From Chrysomallon squamiferum (Eukaryota > Mollusca > Gastropoda > Neomphalida > Peltospiridae): a DNA stretch of 64,000 bases. Made by a program: the position numbers and the translations under genes. The stretch covers positions 4,908,187 to 4,972,186 of the forward strand of contig CM022676.1 in the NCBI GenBank assembly GCA_012295275.1, in the 5' to 3' direction. Below the pieces are notes generated by a model. It was not told the DNA's origin. It saw nothing but the letters and a program-made list of their open reading frames with translations, and did not search any database. Each line of letters begins with the position of its first letter. Position 1 is the stretch's first letter. Positions 12,533 to 23,650 of the stretch are shown here, piece after piece.

Positions 12533-13692
12533 CAAAAGACTCCCTAATCCAGTGAATCAAGTCTTATAGAATAATGAATTATACAGAATTATTATATTTA
12601 ATAATACATATGTATATCTTTTTAATCCTATCAAATTCAATACAAATTAAAAACAAAGTTTTACCATTTTTTGATGGCTATTCAGTTATGTTTCACAAAA
12701 TGTCAAAATGTTATTTTTGAAAACAGCCATTATTTTTTTTCCTACAATACTATTTAGAATTGTGAAAATTAGTTTTGAAAATGAATTATTTTACATTCAA
12801 ATAAAAAGGTAAAGATTTTTACCATTTTATGGCTACAGCCTCTTTCATCACAAATGTTGTTATTTATTCATTATTATTATTATTATTATTTTTTTTATTT
12901 TTTATTTTTTTTTGAAAATAAAATTGTTATACAGTAGAAACATACAAACAAATGCTAGATAATTCTAAAAAAAGTATAACAGTGCTGAAAAGGCTTATTA
13001 AGTAAATAATATTTATAAACTGAATTATAATTTAAATGAACCCTCACATGGTACAGTAAATGTTTCAGAACACCAGAAACTTAGAAACTTTTATCTTCAG
13101 AAAGTAAATCTATAACAGGGCCAGAAATAATGTGGATAGCTTCTGATGCTAGAAAATATAATTATGATAACATCAAACTTCACTGGATGATTTCATATTG
13201 TACAACAGTTATTATTTTTCCACTCTGTTATTCATTGACAAAGATTGTAATGTAAACATATACAATTTATGATAATTTAAAAAATTCTTCAGCACTATAT
13301 TCTTTGTTTTTTGAAGAAGAAAAAAGCAATAAAATGTGGTGTCTTTATTGAATAAATATTTTAGTATTATAGATACAAAGATCAAAATGAGAGAAAATTA
13401 TTAATAATCTTTATACATTAAAAAGTTTCATGCCAATAACTCAGACTTATTTGAATAATTTAATAATAAAATCACAATAATAAATTTGATTAAAAATGTT
13501 TTGTACTGTTGTTGGTTTAACTAATTAATGTGAACATTTTACCCTGTTCTTGTAGCTGGGTTAATCAAATATTATCAATTAATTTAATATTGTCATTTTT
13601 CTTTATTTTCAGTTAAACTGGAGATGTCAGTCACCCTGATTTGTCTTGTTCACCTCTGTTTGGCACTGCTTTACATGAAAGATCAAAACTAA
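6607..13692 (+). CDS. Zona pellucida (ZP) domain membrane protein, ten exons
   Basis: Proposed exons: 6607-6639, 6853-6937, 7757-7879, 8611-8748, 9230-9331, 9509-9632, 10444-10528, 11805-12021, 12273-12420 and 13613-13692. They give about 377 residues if one base of the A6 run at 7830-7835 is discounted. The order is a signal peptide (MELIRFLFVLS then hydrophobic residues), a Cys-containing ZP-N-like half (exons 3-6), and a ZP-C-like half with NCP, FECNITIC and later Cys residues (exons 7-9). An RRRRD basic site and a hydrophobic C-terminal anchor (VTLICLVHLCLALLY) follow. This matches ZP proteins, which are cleaved and polymerise outside the cell. Intron phases agree at every junction except exon 5 to 6, where the obvious acceptor (exon from 9487) is out of phase and 9509 is a weaker in-phase choice. 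The family is well supported; the ligand or tissue cannot be read from sequence. Confidence 0.8.
6853..6937 (+). CDS. ZP gene exon 2: signal peptide end and linker
   Basis: The acceptor is 'ttgttccag'. The exon encodes ILISLSSQTRGVQ and a Pro/Gly/Ser linker, and ends in phase 1 at GTAATT. Signal cleavage is likely near SSQT. Confidence 0.7.
7757..7879 (+). CDS. ZP gene exon 3: start of ZP-N-like half, with frameshift
   Basis: After 'ttgttttag' the phase-1 frame reads SCSTNGEMRLNSSEEILV and then hits TGA just after the A6 run at 7830-7835. With one A fewer, the frame continues as SSSSDKTKAVFTNCL to a GTAAGT donor and meets exon 4 in phase 0. The exon is 123 nt, where 122 nt would satisfy both neighbours. 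A sequencing or assembly indel is the simplest reading; a real lesion is possible. Confidence 0.7.
8611..8748 (+). CDS. ZP gene exon 4
   Basis: The exon lies between 'ttctacag' and GTATGT, is 46 codons long and is phase 0 at both ends. It encodes NKTVTVMLMKTIG and later EYSVICQSNVHLWKNIHCYR, with two cysteines and an NKT sequon, consistent with ZP-N beta strands. Confidence 0.75.
9230..9331 (+). CDS. ZP gene exon 5 (probable)
   Basis: This is an open 34-codon segment between 'tatttctag' and GTAATT, entered in phase 0. It encodes NINGSYKITHITIYLTD, an alternating beta-strand-like pattern with an NGS sequon. It contains no internal GT, so its donor is unambiguous if the exon is real. Confidence 0.5.
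9509..9632 (+). CDS. ZP gene exon 6
   Basis: The exon encodes SGSANKPNFAMTF, a TTDYVTLGEELLMKIST segment and a GTAAGT donor in phase 1. The best-looking acceptor would start it at 9487 but gives the wrong phase for exon 5. The AG at 9507-9508 restores the phase. Confidence 0.6.
10444..10528 (+). CDS. ZP gene exon 7
   Basis: After 'aaattgcag' the exon encodes NPAGWKLIPNTCTAYPDGKK and runs to a GTATCT donor in phase 2. The cysteine-containing segment just before NCP in the next exon is typical of the start of the ZP-C half. Confidence 0.75.
11805..12021 (+). CDS. ZP gene exon 8: ZP-C core
   Basis: The exon encodes KSQNCPTDDADGLI, PFKWSPKTNLELNSKVKVFEF and FECNITICSNSDKSHGNC, ending at GTAAGT in phase 0. 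The NCP motif, the F-x-F strand and the FxCxxxxC pattern are the clearest ZP-C signature in the gene. Confidence 0.85.
12273..12420 (+). CDS. ZP gene exon 9: last ZP cysteine and basic cleavage site
   Basis: The exon encodes TSCTNNKLQVRRRRDTELL, then a hydrophobic HTVTGVLRIHNAVV stretch. RRRR fits a proprotein-convertase site, and the following patch is placed like the external hydrophobic patch of ZP proteins. It ends in phase 1 at GTATAT. Confidence 0.8.
13613..13692 (+). CDS. ZP gene exon 10: membrane anchor and stop
   Basis: After 'attttcag' the exon encodes VKLEMSVTLICLVHLCLALL, then YMKDQN and TAA. It is a single C-terminal transmembrane helix with a very short cytoplasmic tail, as expected for a ZP protein. 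Confidence 0.85.
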
Positions 13693-14046
13693 CTTGTTTC
13701 ATTGTATGGACCTTTTGATGCATTAAAGCCTATTATAAATTATGCAAAAGAAAAACAAAATTTTTCATGGTTAAATAATAATAATTAATATTGCTTAAAT
13801 AACATATTTAATATCTTTCTTAATTTTACAAACGTATAATATACAAAAAAATTGTCCAATGACTGTATGGATAAACACTTAACTAATTTCACAAGATTCG
13901 GCTTTGCTAATAATGAAGAATGATGTTTTTGTTAATCTCTTGTTTAAATATTGCCATTTTCTCATCTTCCTTACATAATTATGATATATAAAGAAATTAT
14001 GTTAACTTCCATTTTATTTCTTAATTGAATGTAAATATACAGAATG

Positions 14047-14052
14047 AATAAA
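14047..14052 (+). terminator. Candidate polyadenylation signal of the ZP gene
   Basis: A canonical AATAAA lies about 355 bp after the stop codon and is followed by T-rich DNA. AATAAA is common in DNA this AT-rich, so the assignment rests mainly on position. Confidence 0.4.
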
Positions 14053-14914
14053 ATCACTGGTGTCTGATCTAGCAAAATAACTGTTTGTATTTTATTTATT
14101 TATTTATTTATATTCTTTTGGGTCTATTATTATAATAATAATAATTATATATTAATTAATAGTAATCATATCTCTCATTTTTCTGGGTACCTGTATCCTA
14201 ATTGGTGTTATTTCTAATTTTTAACAAACTACTATTCCTTTAAATTACAATATATTTATTTGTCCAAACCCAACCAAAAATTCATCTACTTTAAATAATT
14301 AATTAACTGACAATCAAATAAATAAAAACGACTAGCATTCAGTTTTTATTTTTAAAACCTTTTATTAATATCAAATTTTAACAGCTGTCAATACTTTTTT
14401 AATATAAATACAATCAAATTTTTACAATACATTAGCATAAATGTATAAGTAAAATAATAGTAATAATAATAAATGCTGGAGAAAAAGAACTGGGGAGGGG
14501 CGTCAAATAACAGATCTAAGCAGTAACATAATAATAATCAACATGTAAACTATATTAATATTGTTTTTATTAATAATTCTTATCTTTTAAAAATTATATA
14601 ATTCTGGCATAGGATCTGATATAATATTTTGAAATACTGATGTTTGTTTTATATACCGAAATTTGGAAAGAAGTGATTAAAATTAAAAAAACAAACAAAA
14701 AAACCCTGAAAACCTAAACAACACACACACACACACACACACGATCAAAAGTAACTTAAGTCTAACTTTAGATGAGAGAAAAATACTTTGTTAAATGATT
14801 AATTGTGATGTATTGTGCATTAAAATAATAAAATAATGATGTCATCATTAATTTATGTTGCTATGACAAGGACATCATAAAATAAGGCTTAATCCAACAT
14901 TTATTTATTTATTT

Positions 14915-14953
<39 letters not shown>

Positions 14954-15536
14954 TTATTCATTTATTATTAATTTATATTATTTTATTTATTTTATTTTAT
15001 TTTTTATTTTTTATTTTTTAAATATATTTGATACAGTGAAAGTATCGGAGAGATTATGGTACTCACTATATAATGGTAGTAATAGTAGTGATAATTGTTA
15101 CATAAAGTCATTATAATAAACTATAGTAGTACTAGTGATGGTAATACAGTAAATAATAGAAGAAAAACATTATTTTAGCATTGTGTCATTAAAAAACTAT
15201 AATAAAAGAATAAATAGAAGTACTATCATATTTTCTATAACTGAATAATAATAATAAAGAGTAATTGAAAATATTATTTATATAAAAGTTAAATAATTTT
15301 ATCTTTATATTTGGTTTTTTAATAACATGGTCAGAATACCAGCAAATTAAAATAGTTAAGTATGTTTTAAATATCACAGATATTTTAATTTGGCTATAAA
15401 ATGCAATAAAGCATGTATGAAGGCAGATGTATTTCCCCTATACATGAATTTAACAGCCATATAATTATGTGAAGAAAAAAAAAGATAAATAAAGTACTTT
15501 ATTTGTTATTATGTGTCAACAGAACGAGCTAATATA
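14053..15536. other. Intergenic, dispersed repeats
   Basis: No coding signal was found. About 14225-15020 resembles 48638-49340 (same order: the 'aaactactattccttt' start, the 'aaatgctgg' and 'aacagatctaagcagtaac' segments, then the 'atgatgtcat' tract). About 15050-15420 resembles 62370-62670. (CA)n lies at 14720-14743 and ATTT-rich DNA at 14900-15030. Confidence 0.6.
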
Positions 15537-16122
15537 CCGTATATACTTGTGTATAAGTCGAATTTTTGGGAGACTATATTAAGGTAATATTTTGGGGGTC
15601 GACTTATACATAGGTAATGCTTTTGTAGCTGTTGCTGAAGAGTCGCCATTTTGGCTATTTTTTGCTACGGGATGCATCTAAAATAATCGCGGTCTTTCAG
15701 CTTTTCAAAAATATAATTTTATCGTATAAAAAATTTAGAAAAATTAAATAACAAAACCAAATATGAATGTAAAACATGATATTCTTCCGTTTAATGACAT
15801 AAAAATACATTTTAAAGCGAGAAAACCGTCAGTACGGCGTTATGCCTTACGGCGTCTTGCAATGATTTAGGCTATAGCTTGTGTAATACATGCATTTACG
15901 TTATTATGGTATGTTCGTGCAAATTACAGCTCGTGTAAGTTATGTTACAGTAGGCGTACAATGTGGGCCTTCATGGCACTGTCACACTGGTCTAAAAATA
16001 GTGACGGCGCCTGGAATCTACAGTCGACTTTTACACAAGTAATACCTAAAATGACGCAAATTTTGGTCTTAAAATACACATCGACTTATACATAAGGTCG
16101 CCTTGTACACAAGTATATACGG
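15537..16122. mobile_element. Non-autonomous element with terminal inverted repeats
   Basis: The left end CCGTATATACTTGTGTA is matched inverted at the right end (TACACAAGTATATACGG), and each is flanked by TA. Inside, several sub-terminal motifs containing TCGACTTATACA or its variants occur in both halves. The ~586 bp contains no transposase frame, so it is MITE-like. A TA target duplication would suit a Tc1/mariner-type element, but TA is too short to be decisive. Confidence 0.7.
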
Positions 16123-16417
16123 TAATTAACAGTAACAAATGTTACTTAAAAAAAATAAAAAAATAGCAATGATATCTGAAATAGGTAAATAAATTCAAGT
16201 TTTACGTAAAGTATTGTTTAAATTATACATAAACATTACACAAAGTACTGTATTGTTTAAATCTTACATGAACAGTTGACGGGCCTTTAAATTATCAAGC
16301 ACTATAATGAATGCATCAGGGAAATCATCCAGATAGCACATGATTAATTTGATTTGTTGTTGTTATTGTTGTTTTGCTTGCGACGTCGTAAAAAAAAAAA
16401 AAAAAAAAAAAAAAAAT

Positions 16418-17527
16418 AGTACGAAACGGGTACGAGGTGGTATGAGGTAAAAATTACCGTAAAAAAAAATCCGAAAATGTTTCCACCTCTGCAACAATTT
16501 CTACTCAATAATAGAGGTCTATATATATGAGGTATTGAATATTTTAACAAATTACATGGAATGATCCAATCAGAATTAATTGCATTATGAAAAAATAAAT
16601 GTTTAAAAATTTGTAAACAATGACAGGCGTCATACGCCGCCATGTTTATTTTCAATCGGTTTTATCTTTTTGAATTATACTAATAAAGATATGGATGGTT
16701 GTTCGTTTTACAAAACCATAATATAGAACACCTCTCCGAACTACATTTTTACCTTAATCAAACTTTTCAAACTGGATTACTTTTACAATACTATACAATA
16801 AACTAAAATTATAATGTTTTAGCAGATCAGTGTATTAACTTTTTCTAGCTGGCAATGTTGTATTTTTTTTGTTGTTTCTTTTAAAGCAGACGCAGTTTTA
16901 TGCCTTTACGAGTTATCGATCCTGTTGGTCCATGCTAAAGTTTTGGAAATATAATTTTTTTTTTTTTTATTATTATATCAAATTGCCACCTGCACACTTT
17001 AAAGTAAGTTTGTTTTCATCGCAACTGTATATATATATATATATATATAAAATTGTGTATATTAATTTACTGTCGTCAACAACTGGATGTTAAACATTTG
17101 TAATAATAATTATTCTTAATTCTGAAAAGAAACGCTACAAAAAATGGGTTGTACACACACACATATGCTATGTACTCGTTTCCTGTAAATAATAATACTT
17201 ACAAACATATCTAATAGACCAGATGGATACTTTTTCTGGAATGGGAAATAAGCCATTGTATTCTTTAAGGCGGACTGACTCAGAGACTCATCAGAGAAGA
17301 AACAAAGTTTCTCTACCTCAGAGCTATACATTTGTTCTATGAGAATTATAAATACTTGTATTTATTGCTAGAAATAAGATGATTTACGTTAATTTAAATA
17401 TTTTACACACAGATTTGATTAGACGATGGACCAACAGTTAATTATTTGTTAATCCTGTTGAAATTTTTCTTTAGAACCTTGATATATTTTTCTTCTAGTA
17501 GCTGTAGTAGTAGTTATCATTATTATT

Positions 17528-17559
<32 letters not shown>

Positions 17560-17693
17560 CAAAAATAATGATATCAAATATTACAGTAACACAAATTTCA
17601 GAAAACAATCATGATAACAAATGTCATTGTTTCCTTCTCTTTGTCCTACTTTTCTAGTTGAAGATAAATTCAGGCAGACAGGACCTTTAACAT

Positions 17694-17757
<64 letters not shown>
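16418..17757. repeat. Dispersed block, copy 2
   Basis: This is the second copy of the block at 97-1214, preceded by a 26-base poly-A run and ending in a long (GA)n tract at 17696-17757. The shared landmarks are in the same order. Differences are mostly microsatellite length, including an added (TA)n near 17029-17049. Confidence 0.7.
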
Positions 17758-17761
<4 letters not shown>

Positions 17762-17909
17762 GGGACAATTATAATTCAGTAGTTAGTTCAGTTGGATAAT
17801 ATATATATATATATATAAAATATTAACGGTCAAAAGAATAAAAACTCAGGAGGTTGTTTGTTTAACACAACAAATATATCAATCAATTTTCTTATGTTTT
17901 CGCTTTCAG

Positions 17910-17983
17910 CTAATCAAAGGATGTCGTTTGTAACAATTTGGCTTTCTCTGTTGCTCGTGATTCTGTTCATGCGAAAAGCCTGA
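17910..17983 (+). pseudogene. Orphan ZP-type terminal exon (membrane anchor)
   Basis: A good acceptor ('tttcgctttcag') leads in phase 1 to NQRMSFVTIWLSLLLVILF, then MRKA and TGA. The acceptor phase, length (74 versus 80 nt), Met-Ser after a short linker, single hydrophobic helix and basic stop-proximal tail all mirror exon 10 of the ZP gene upstream. No companion ZP exon was found nearby, so it may be a relic of a second ZP gene. The opposite strand is also open here (17914-18102), which weakens the call. Confidence 0.4.
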
Positions 17984-19852
17984 GATGAGTTTGCAGGTGT
18001 TTCTCTATCAAATGTGTACACCACTTCAACATTAACATAGTATATCTGTGCGAATGTAGTGCAGCTGTAAACAAAAATCCTACAACACATTGTTTTACAC
18101 AATGTAAATGAACGTCTATTGTTTCTTTTAAGCTTTCAATTATAATACTGATGATGATAATAATAATGATGATGATGATGATGATAATAATGATAATAAT
18201 AATGATGATGATGATGATGATAATAATAATGAAAATGATGATGATGATGATAATAATATAAAAAGTCTAAAATTGAATCGAACTTAAACATAATCTCTAA
18301 TGTGTGAAAATAAAATATGTAGAAAGTATAAAGTATTTTGAATATTCTAATTGTTTAAGGAAATTTAACACCAAACTCTGCTAATAAAAAACAATGTCCA
18401 AGCAATGACTTTAATGTTTAATTTTATCCTCTATGTAAATAAATAAAACAGTAATTTGGGACAAAAAAAAAAAAAAAAAAAGGCTATTTATTTGTATCAG
18501 TAACCATATTAATATTAAACAAAATAAAACAATTCCTTTGAAATGGTCAGAAAATATATTATTTATTTATAATTCATTTATAGTTTGTCACCCTGGTACT
18601 TCTGTACATTTTACCCTTCCTATATAGCAGTTTGTTTATTCTCCATATTATGAGACTGCAGTTTTTTAAAGATCTTGTAAGAGCAAATCTTCTTGATGGT
18701 ATTTTCCATAAAATATCCAAGAGCTGATGACTGGCCTGTCAAAAACTGTGGTATGTAATGTCATGTCTACAAAAAAAAAAAAAAAAAAAAACTTCTGCCA
18801 ACAAAAACTTTCAAGCATATCTGTTTGGAACAACTAAATCTGATGTGACAACCAACAATCAGCAATTAATCAATTTCTGCTAACAGTGTTATTAAATGTA
18901 TAGTATTAATAATTCTTAATTAAGATGTTAACATATTTTGTGTACGTATCAGTTCTGAAAACGACCCCTGTTCTACAGTGAAACCTTGGTATACATTGCT
19001 AAACAAAATGTCACTCATTCTGTCATAATATGCTGAGGTATGCATTATATGTGGGGCCAATAGACAGACATTTTGGTAGATTCAAGTGTAATTTAGCTTA
19101 CCCATTGTGCTTGTATCACACTTCTTCTCTGGATCTGACTACAGTTTATGTTTTCTTTTTCTCAAAACAGTGTTACATGACAAGACTATCAAAGGCCATG
19201 GTTATGCACACATATATGTATGTTTGTCTGAGTGTGTGTGTATTTGTAATGTCTATGTATGTATATAATATATCTGTTCTGTGTATGTGTGCATCCTTGT
19301 AAATGCACATATAAAACTGCTCAAAATGGACTGCCCATTAAATCAGAAATCTCTCATATTTTGACATTTATCATTATTATGTTCACACACACACACACAC
19401 ACACACAATCTCTATGAATGCATTTTAAAATCAGTCCTACAGACCTTGTGTATATGTTTGTGGGGGGCATATGAGTGCAAAAAGTTTTAATAAATTATTA
19501 AGTTATGACCAAAAATGCTGTGTAATGTAAAGTCAACATTTTTCAAAACAGAAAATAAATAAATAAATAAAATGAGGAGGATAAAAAAAAGGCTTAACTG
19601 ACAGGGAAAAGAAATTATGAAGGTGAAAAAGGCTGACAAATCATTCAAAATATATTTCAGTAATATTTATCACTTAGGGTGACAAATTCTGATGCTTTAT
19701 TATAATTTTCATATGAGGTAACAAGGCCTACAATATAAATCTTTGTGCTTTTGTTTTCTTTGAAAAATTTGGAAATATTTTTAAATAATAAGCACAGAGG
19801 GTTTTTTGTTTTGTTTTTGATACCATAATTATAAATAACATTTCAATATGTA

Positions 19853-19905
<53 letters not shown>

Positions 19906-20109
19906 AGATAATGATAATAAATAATAAAAAAATGAAAAAAAAACAAGAATAAAAAATCATAATACACTATAAAATAAACAACCACTATTGTGAACAGTAA
20001 TTTATAAAACATTTTTTTATTAAATTCCATTTCTCAGTTTACAGTCGTCAACATGGTTACAGCTCTCTGCCATTATAAAAAGTTACATTGGCATACACAC
20101 GTGTATGTA

Positions 20110-20155
<46 letters not shown>

Positions 20156-21550
20156 GCTGTGCAAAAAATGGACAGGGGGTGAAATAACAGATCTTAAAAG
20201 TAAAATTGTAATAATATTGTAATCAGCATGTAAAATATAGTACGAAGCGGGTACGAGGAGGTATGAGGACAAAGTTAACAAAAAATGTTTCGACCTGGAT
20301 TATTCTTGTGTAAATGCATGCATAATAAACTGAAATTATAATGTTATAGCAGATTAATGTATTGACTTTTTCTAGATGGCCATGTTCCCTATGACAGAAC
20401 CCATCAGAAAAGAGCATACAGGCTTAGTTTGAACCCATTGAACTGGAGAAATCTGGAGCCTCTTTTATATATATGTATATATTTTTGTTGTTGTTTGTTT
20501 GGAGCAGACGTAGTTTTATGACGTTAGAGTTATTGTTCCTGTTGGTCACTGCTAATTTTGAAATGCAAATGCATTTATTAGACCATACATTTATTTCAAA
20601 TTGGCACCAGTACACGTAAAGGTAAGTTTGTTTTCATGACAACAAAACTATATTAATTAATTTACTGTCGTCAGCTACTGGATGTCAGACAATAGTAATA
20701 ATAATTATTTTTAATTTAAAGAACAAACGCAAAAAAATGGAGTTTTATGCTGTTGCTGATTTATTATTATTATTATTATTATTATTCTGCTAACCATTGT
20801 TATTCATTATTTTTAGTAGCAGTATATTAGTAATAATTGTAATGGTGCTTGTAGTAACAGTTGTTATTTTTGTTCCCGTCTTAGTAGCAATAGTAGATCT
20901 CCCGATCATGATTTTAATTATTATTATTAATAGTAGTAGTAGTAGTAGTAGTAACAGTAGTAGTAATACTAGTAGTAGTACTAGTAGCAGTAATAGCAGT
21001 AGTAGTAGTAGTTGTGGTAATAGCTATATTAGCAGTTGTAGTAATAGTAACTATGGAATTATTAGTGCAACAGAAGCATTAAAGTAGTTATAGAGGTAGA
21101 CGTAGGGATAGAAGTAGCAGCAGCCGTAGTAAATACTCCAGAGCGCCTATATATATGATCCATTATGTTGTTTTTACATACTTTTACTGACTTTTGAATG
21201 CTTGATTTATTCTCTGTCTCTAAGAACTGCATGAAGGAGAAAAAAAGGAAGTTGTATTTTTCAGTTTATTGCACAAAAGTTACCTCATATCGTGAAAAAA
21301 AACAACATCTAATTTGAATCAGAAGTGAAATGGGGTGAGCCGGCACCTTGATACGGATCTTGCATTGCAAATAAGGATCATATACTTTTTACTTTCACAG
21401 GTTTAACTCTATGAGTTTTCTTTCTACAAACACAGTACTTGAATACTTTTGTTTCTGAGCTAAATGATAATTCTTTTGATAAGATATCAATTTAATGGCA
21501 TAAAATTATGATGTAAGTGATTAAAACTGGATTAAAATAATACTGGAACC
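17984..21550. other. Intergenic, low-complexity and repeat fragments
   Basis: The region holds ATG/ATA-type tracts at 18145-18260, poly-A at 18463-18480 and 18770-18790, (CA)n near 19385-19407, (ATA)n at 19853-19888 and 20109-20152, a third partial copy of the dispersed block at 20238-20740, and an AGT-rich tract at 20930-21015. That tract, with the downstream 'ggtttaactctatgagttttctttctac', resembles 2985-3250. No credible gene was seen. Confidence 0.6.
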
Positions 21551-21555
21551 AGTTA

Positions 21556-22150
21556 AGTATAGGGTCATTCCGTGTCAAATCACCCAATGGTTTAAACCCG
21601 ACCGTCTCAGATTTTTATAAAACTTGGTATACTTGTTGACTGGGATCCCATAGCACCAAATCTGAAATTTTAGCTCAATCAGACCAGTGGTGTGGGAAAT
21701 ACGGCCTACCAAATTTTGAGATTTTTGCCAAAAATGGGTGTGACCACCAAGCTTAGAACCCTCATATCTCAGGAACTACTGGGCCAATCTTCATAAAATT
21801 GGTATTGTTAGAAAGGCAAAATGACCTTTTGACCTTTGCTATGACCTTGAAATTGACCGTGTGGATCACGTGATCTAAGATGACCTTTATTGAAATTTAA
21901 TCTCCCACATGTTAACTAAAACATATGAAAGTTTCCTGGGTGTAATATTTTTTGTTTAGCCACAATATAGATTTAAAAAATGCACCTACATGAAAATAAC
22001 ACCTTTTCAGCCATTAACATCTGATTAACTAAAACCTGAATGATCAATTCTGGATGCTAGGGATCACCATCTTTTTTGATCATCGAGTAAGACATTGTAG
22101 GCCTACATGTATGCATAAAGTTCAAATAAATTGAGAGAACTAGGTGTTTC
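21556..22150. mobile_element. Probable interspersed repeat beginning GGGTCATTCCGTGTCAAATC
   Basis: The composition changes sharply from the surrounding AT-rich DNA to a balanced, non-repetitive sequence containing 'tgacctttgacctttg'-like runs. The opening motif looks like the end of a dispersed invertebrate repeat, but this is memory, not a search. No inverted partner of the end was found downstream, so it may be truncated. There is no long open frame. Confidence 0.35.
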
Positions 22151-22635
22151 TGATGCTTAACCTTCTCACCATGTTTGTTTCAAATGCTCACTGTATCCTT
22201 CATTCCCAGACACATTCTACTGTTCTCATCACTTTCATAAAATTGGATTATTTCCTCCTTCAATTCATAGTCCTTTCAGTGGTAAAGGGTGACAAAATCA
22301 AGATTTGCACATGCTCTGGTTAGGATTCAGACATTAAGATGTCATTTTAATGTTACTGTAGCTGATCCTAGTTTTATTCTGTCCTTTCATTCATTTACTG
22401 GAATAAGTAATAGTAATAACACATATAATACTAACACTTGTAATAATAATAGTAGTAGTATTAGTATTGGTGTAATAGTAGTTACATATTTATTTTCATT
22501 CATAGCTTTTTCTATTTTTAAATAATATTACTACTTGTAATATAACATTTTAAATTCTTGAAAGCAAAGACACACACACACACAGATAAACGTCGTAATT
22601 TTTATTTCTATATTTATTTTGTATCTTTAAAATCA

Positions 22636-23650
22636 CTATAAACAATCAAACTCTCTCAGAAATTTTTGCACTACTTCATAAGCATTGTACACATCCACTT
22701 GTAGTCCCTCAGTTGTAATCATATCTCGCTTTTCACTGAGCATTACTCTTACTGAAAAGTGATTTTGAAGATCAAGTATTTTCTTCATCTGAAAAAAACC
22801 CACAAAAAACAAAATCAACCCTGGTTTTTACAAAGCAGCAAACCTGAAACAGAGTAAACAGTTCAACATGAGTCACTGTAAACATTGTGATGTAGATATA
22901 TGTGTTCCCCATTAGACATTGTAAACATTGTGATGTAGATAATTAACTGTTCTCATTTTAAACATTGTGATGTAGATAATTAACTGTTCTCATTTTAAAC
23001 GTTGTGATGTAGATAATTAACTGTTCTCATTTTAAACATTGTGATGTAGATAATTAACTGTTCTCATTTTAAACGTTGTGATGTAGATAATTAACTGTTC
23101 TCATTTTAAACATTGTGATGTAGATAATTAACTGTTCTCATTTTAAACATTGTGATGTAGATAATTAACTGTTCTCATTTTAAACGTTGTGATGTAGATA
23201 ATTAACTGTGCTCATTTTAAACGTTGTGATGTAGATAATTAAACAAGTAAGTGTGGTGTAGACAGTTGTTATGATCATTTTGTCATTTACAAGAACATTC
23301 TTTTGGATGTTTCGTAGTTCTGTAATGATCAATAGTGTTTATTAAACAACTCAGTCAAATGGTGATGTGAAAACCTGGCTTGCAGCAAATTTCTTTTGTA
23401 ACAGTTTTACTCTGCATGGTACATCATACCTGAACATTGTAAAAAACAAAAATATGAACTTGAATTTTCTATCAAGTTCCAATGAAAAATTCATCTGTGT
23501 TTTCTTCAAACGTTGTAAACTTTCATCTGCAACAACTTTCTTGATGATTTCTTTGGCACAGTAACTTTCAACTGCCTGAATGGATGCATCAATAGACAAC
23601 AAGTTGTCAGAGAAGTGATGTAGTTGCATCTCAGAGCTGTTATCTTCTTT
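22636..23650 (-). pseudogene. PARP14-like copy A: relic of KH-like and WWE-linked exons
   Basis: Two exon remnants match copy B. 23495-23650 encodes KEDNSSEMQLHHFSDN through LKKTQ; 22636-22788 encodes MKKILDLQNHFSVRV through REFDCL and then stops where similarity to B ends. The splice donor after the first remnant is changed from GTGAAG (as in B) to ATGAAT. The WWE core and all catalytic exons are missing to the left. It is therefore a truncated duplicate, not a functional gene. Confidence 0.8.
22870..23245. repeat. Minisatellite, 37-bp unit, in the intron of copy A
   Basis: About nine units contain 'aaacattgtgatgtagataattaactgttctc'. Unit spacing is exactly 37 bp where measured (22951, 22988, 23025). 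It sits in the intron between the KH-like and WWE exons, where copy B has a different 43-bp array. Confidence 0.9.

Noticed and set aside
16869-17331. Short frames in dispersed block copy 2, matched at 647-841
   Set aside because: Frame and length differ between the copies because of indels, so the repeat is not conserved as protein.
17914-18102. Minus-strand 62-residue frame with a plausible acceptor
   Set aside because: It overlaps the plus-strand ZP-type anchor exon, which has a specific match in the window. The minus frame has no family and no neighbouring exons. Not excluded, only less supported.
20797-21087. Plus-strand frame with a poly-Ser/Asn tail
   Set aside because: The serine run is an AGT repeat like that at 2985-3180; no exon boundaries or conserved core.
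22870-23245. CRISPR-like direct repeats
   Set aside because: There are no unique spacers: whole 37-bp units repeat head to tail in a eukaryotic intron. It is a minisatellite.
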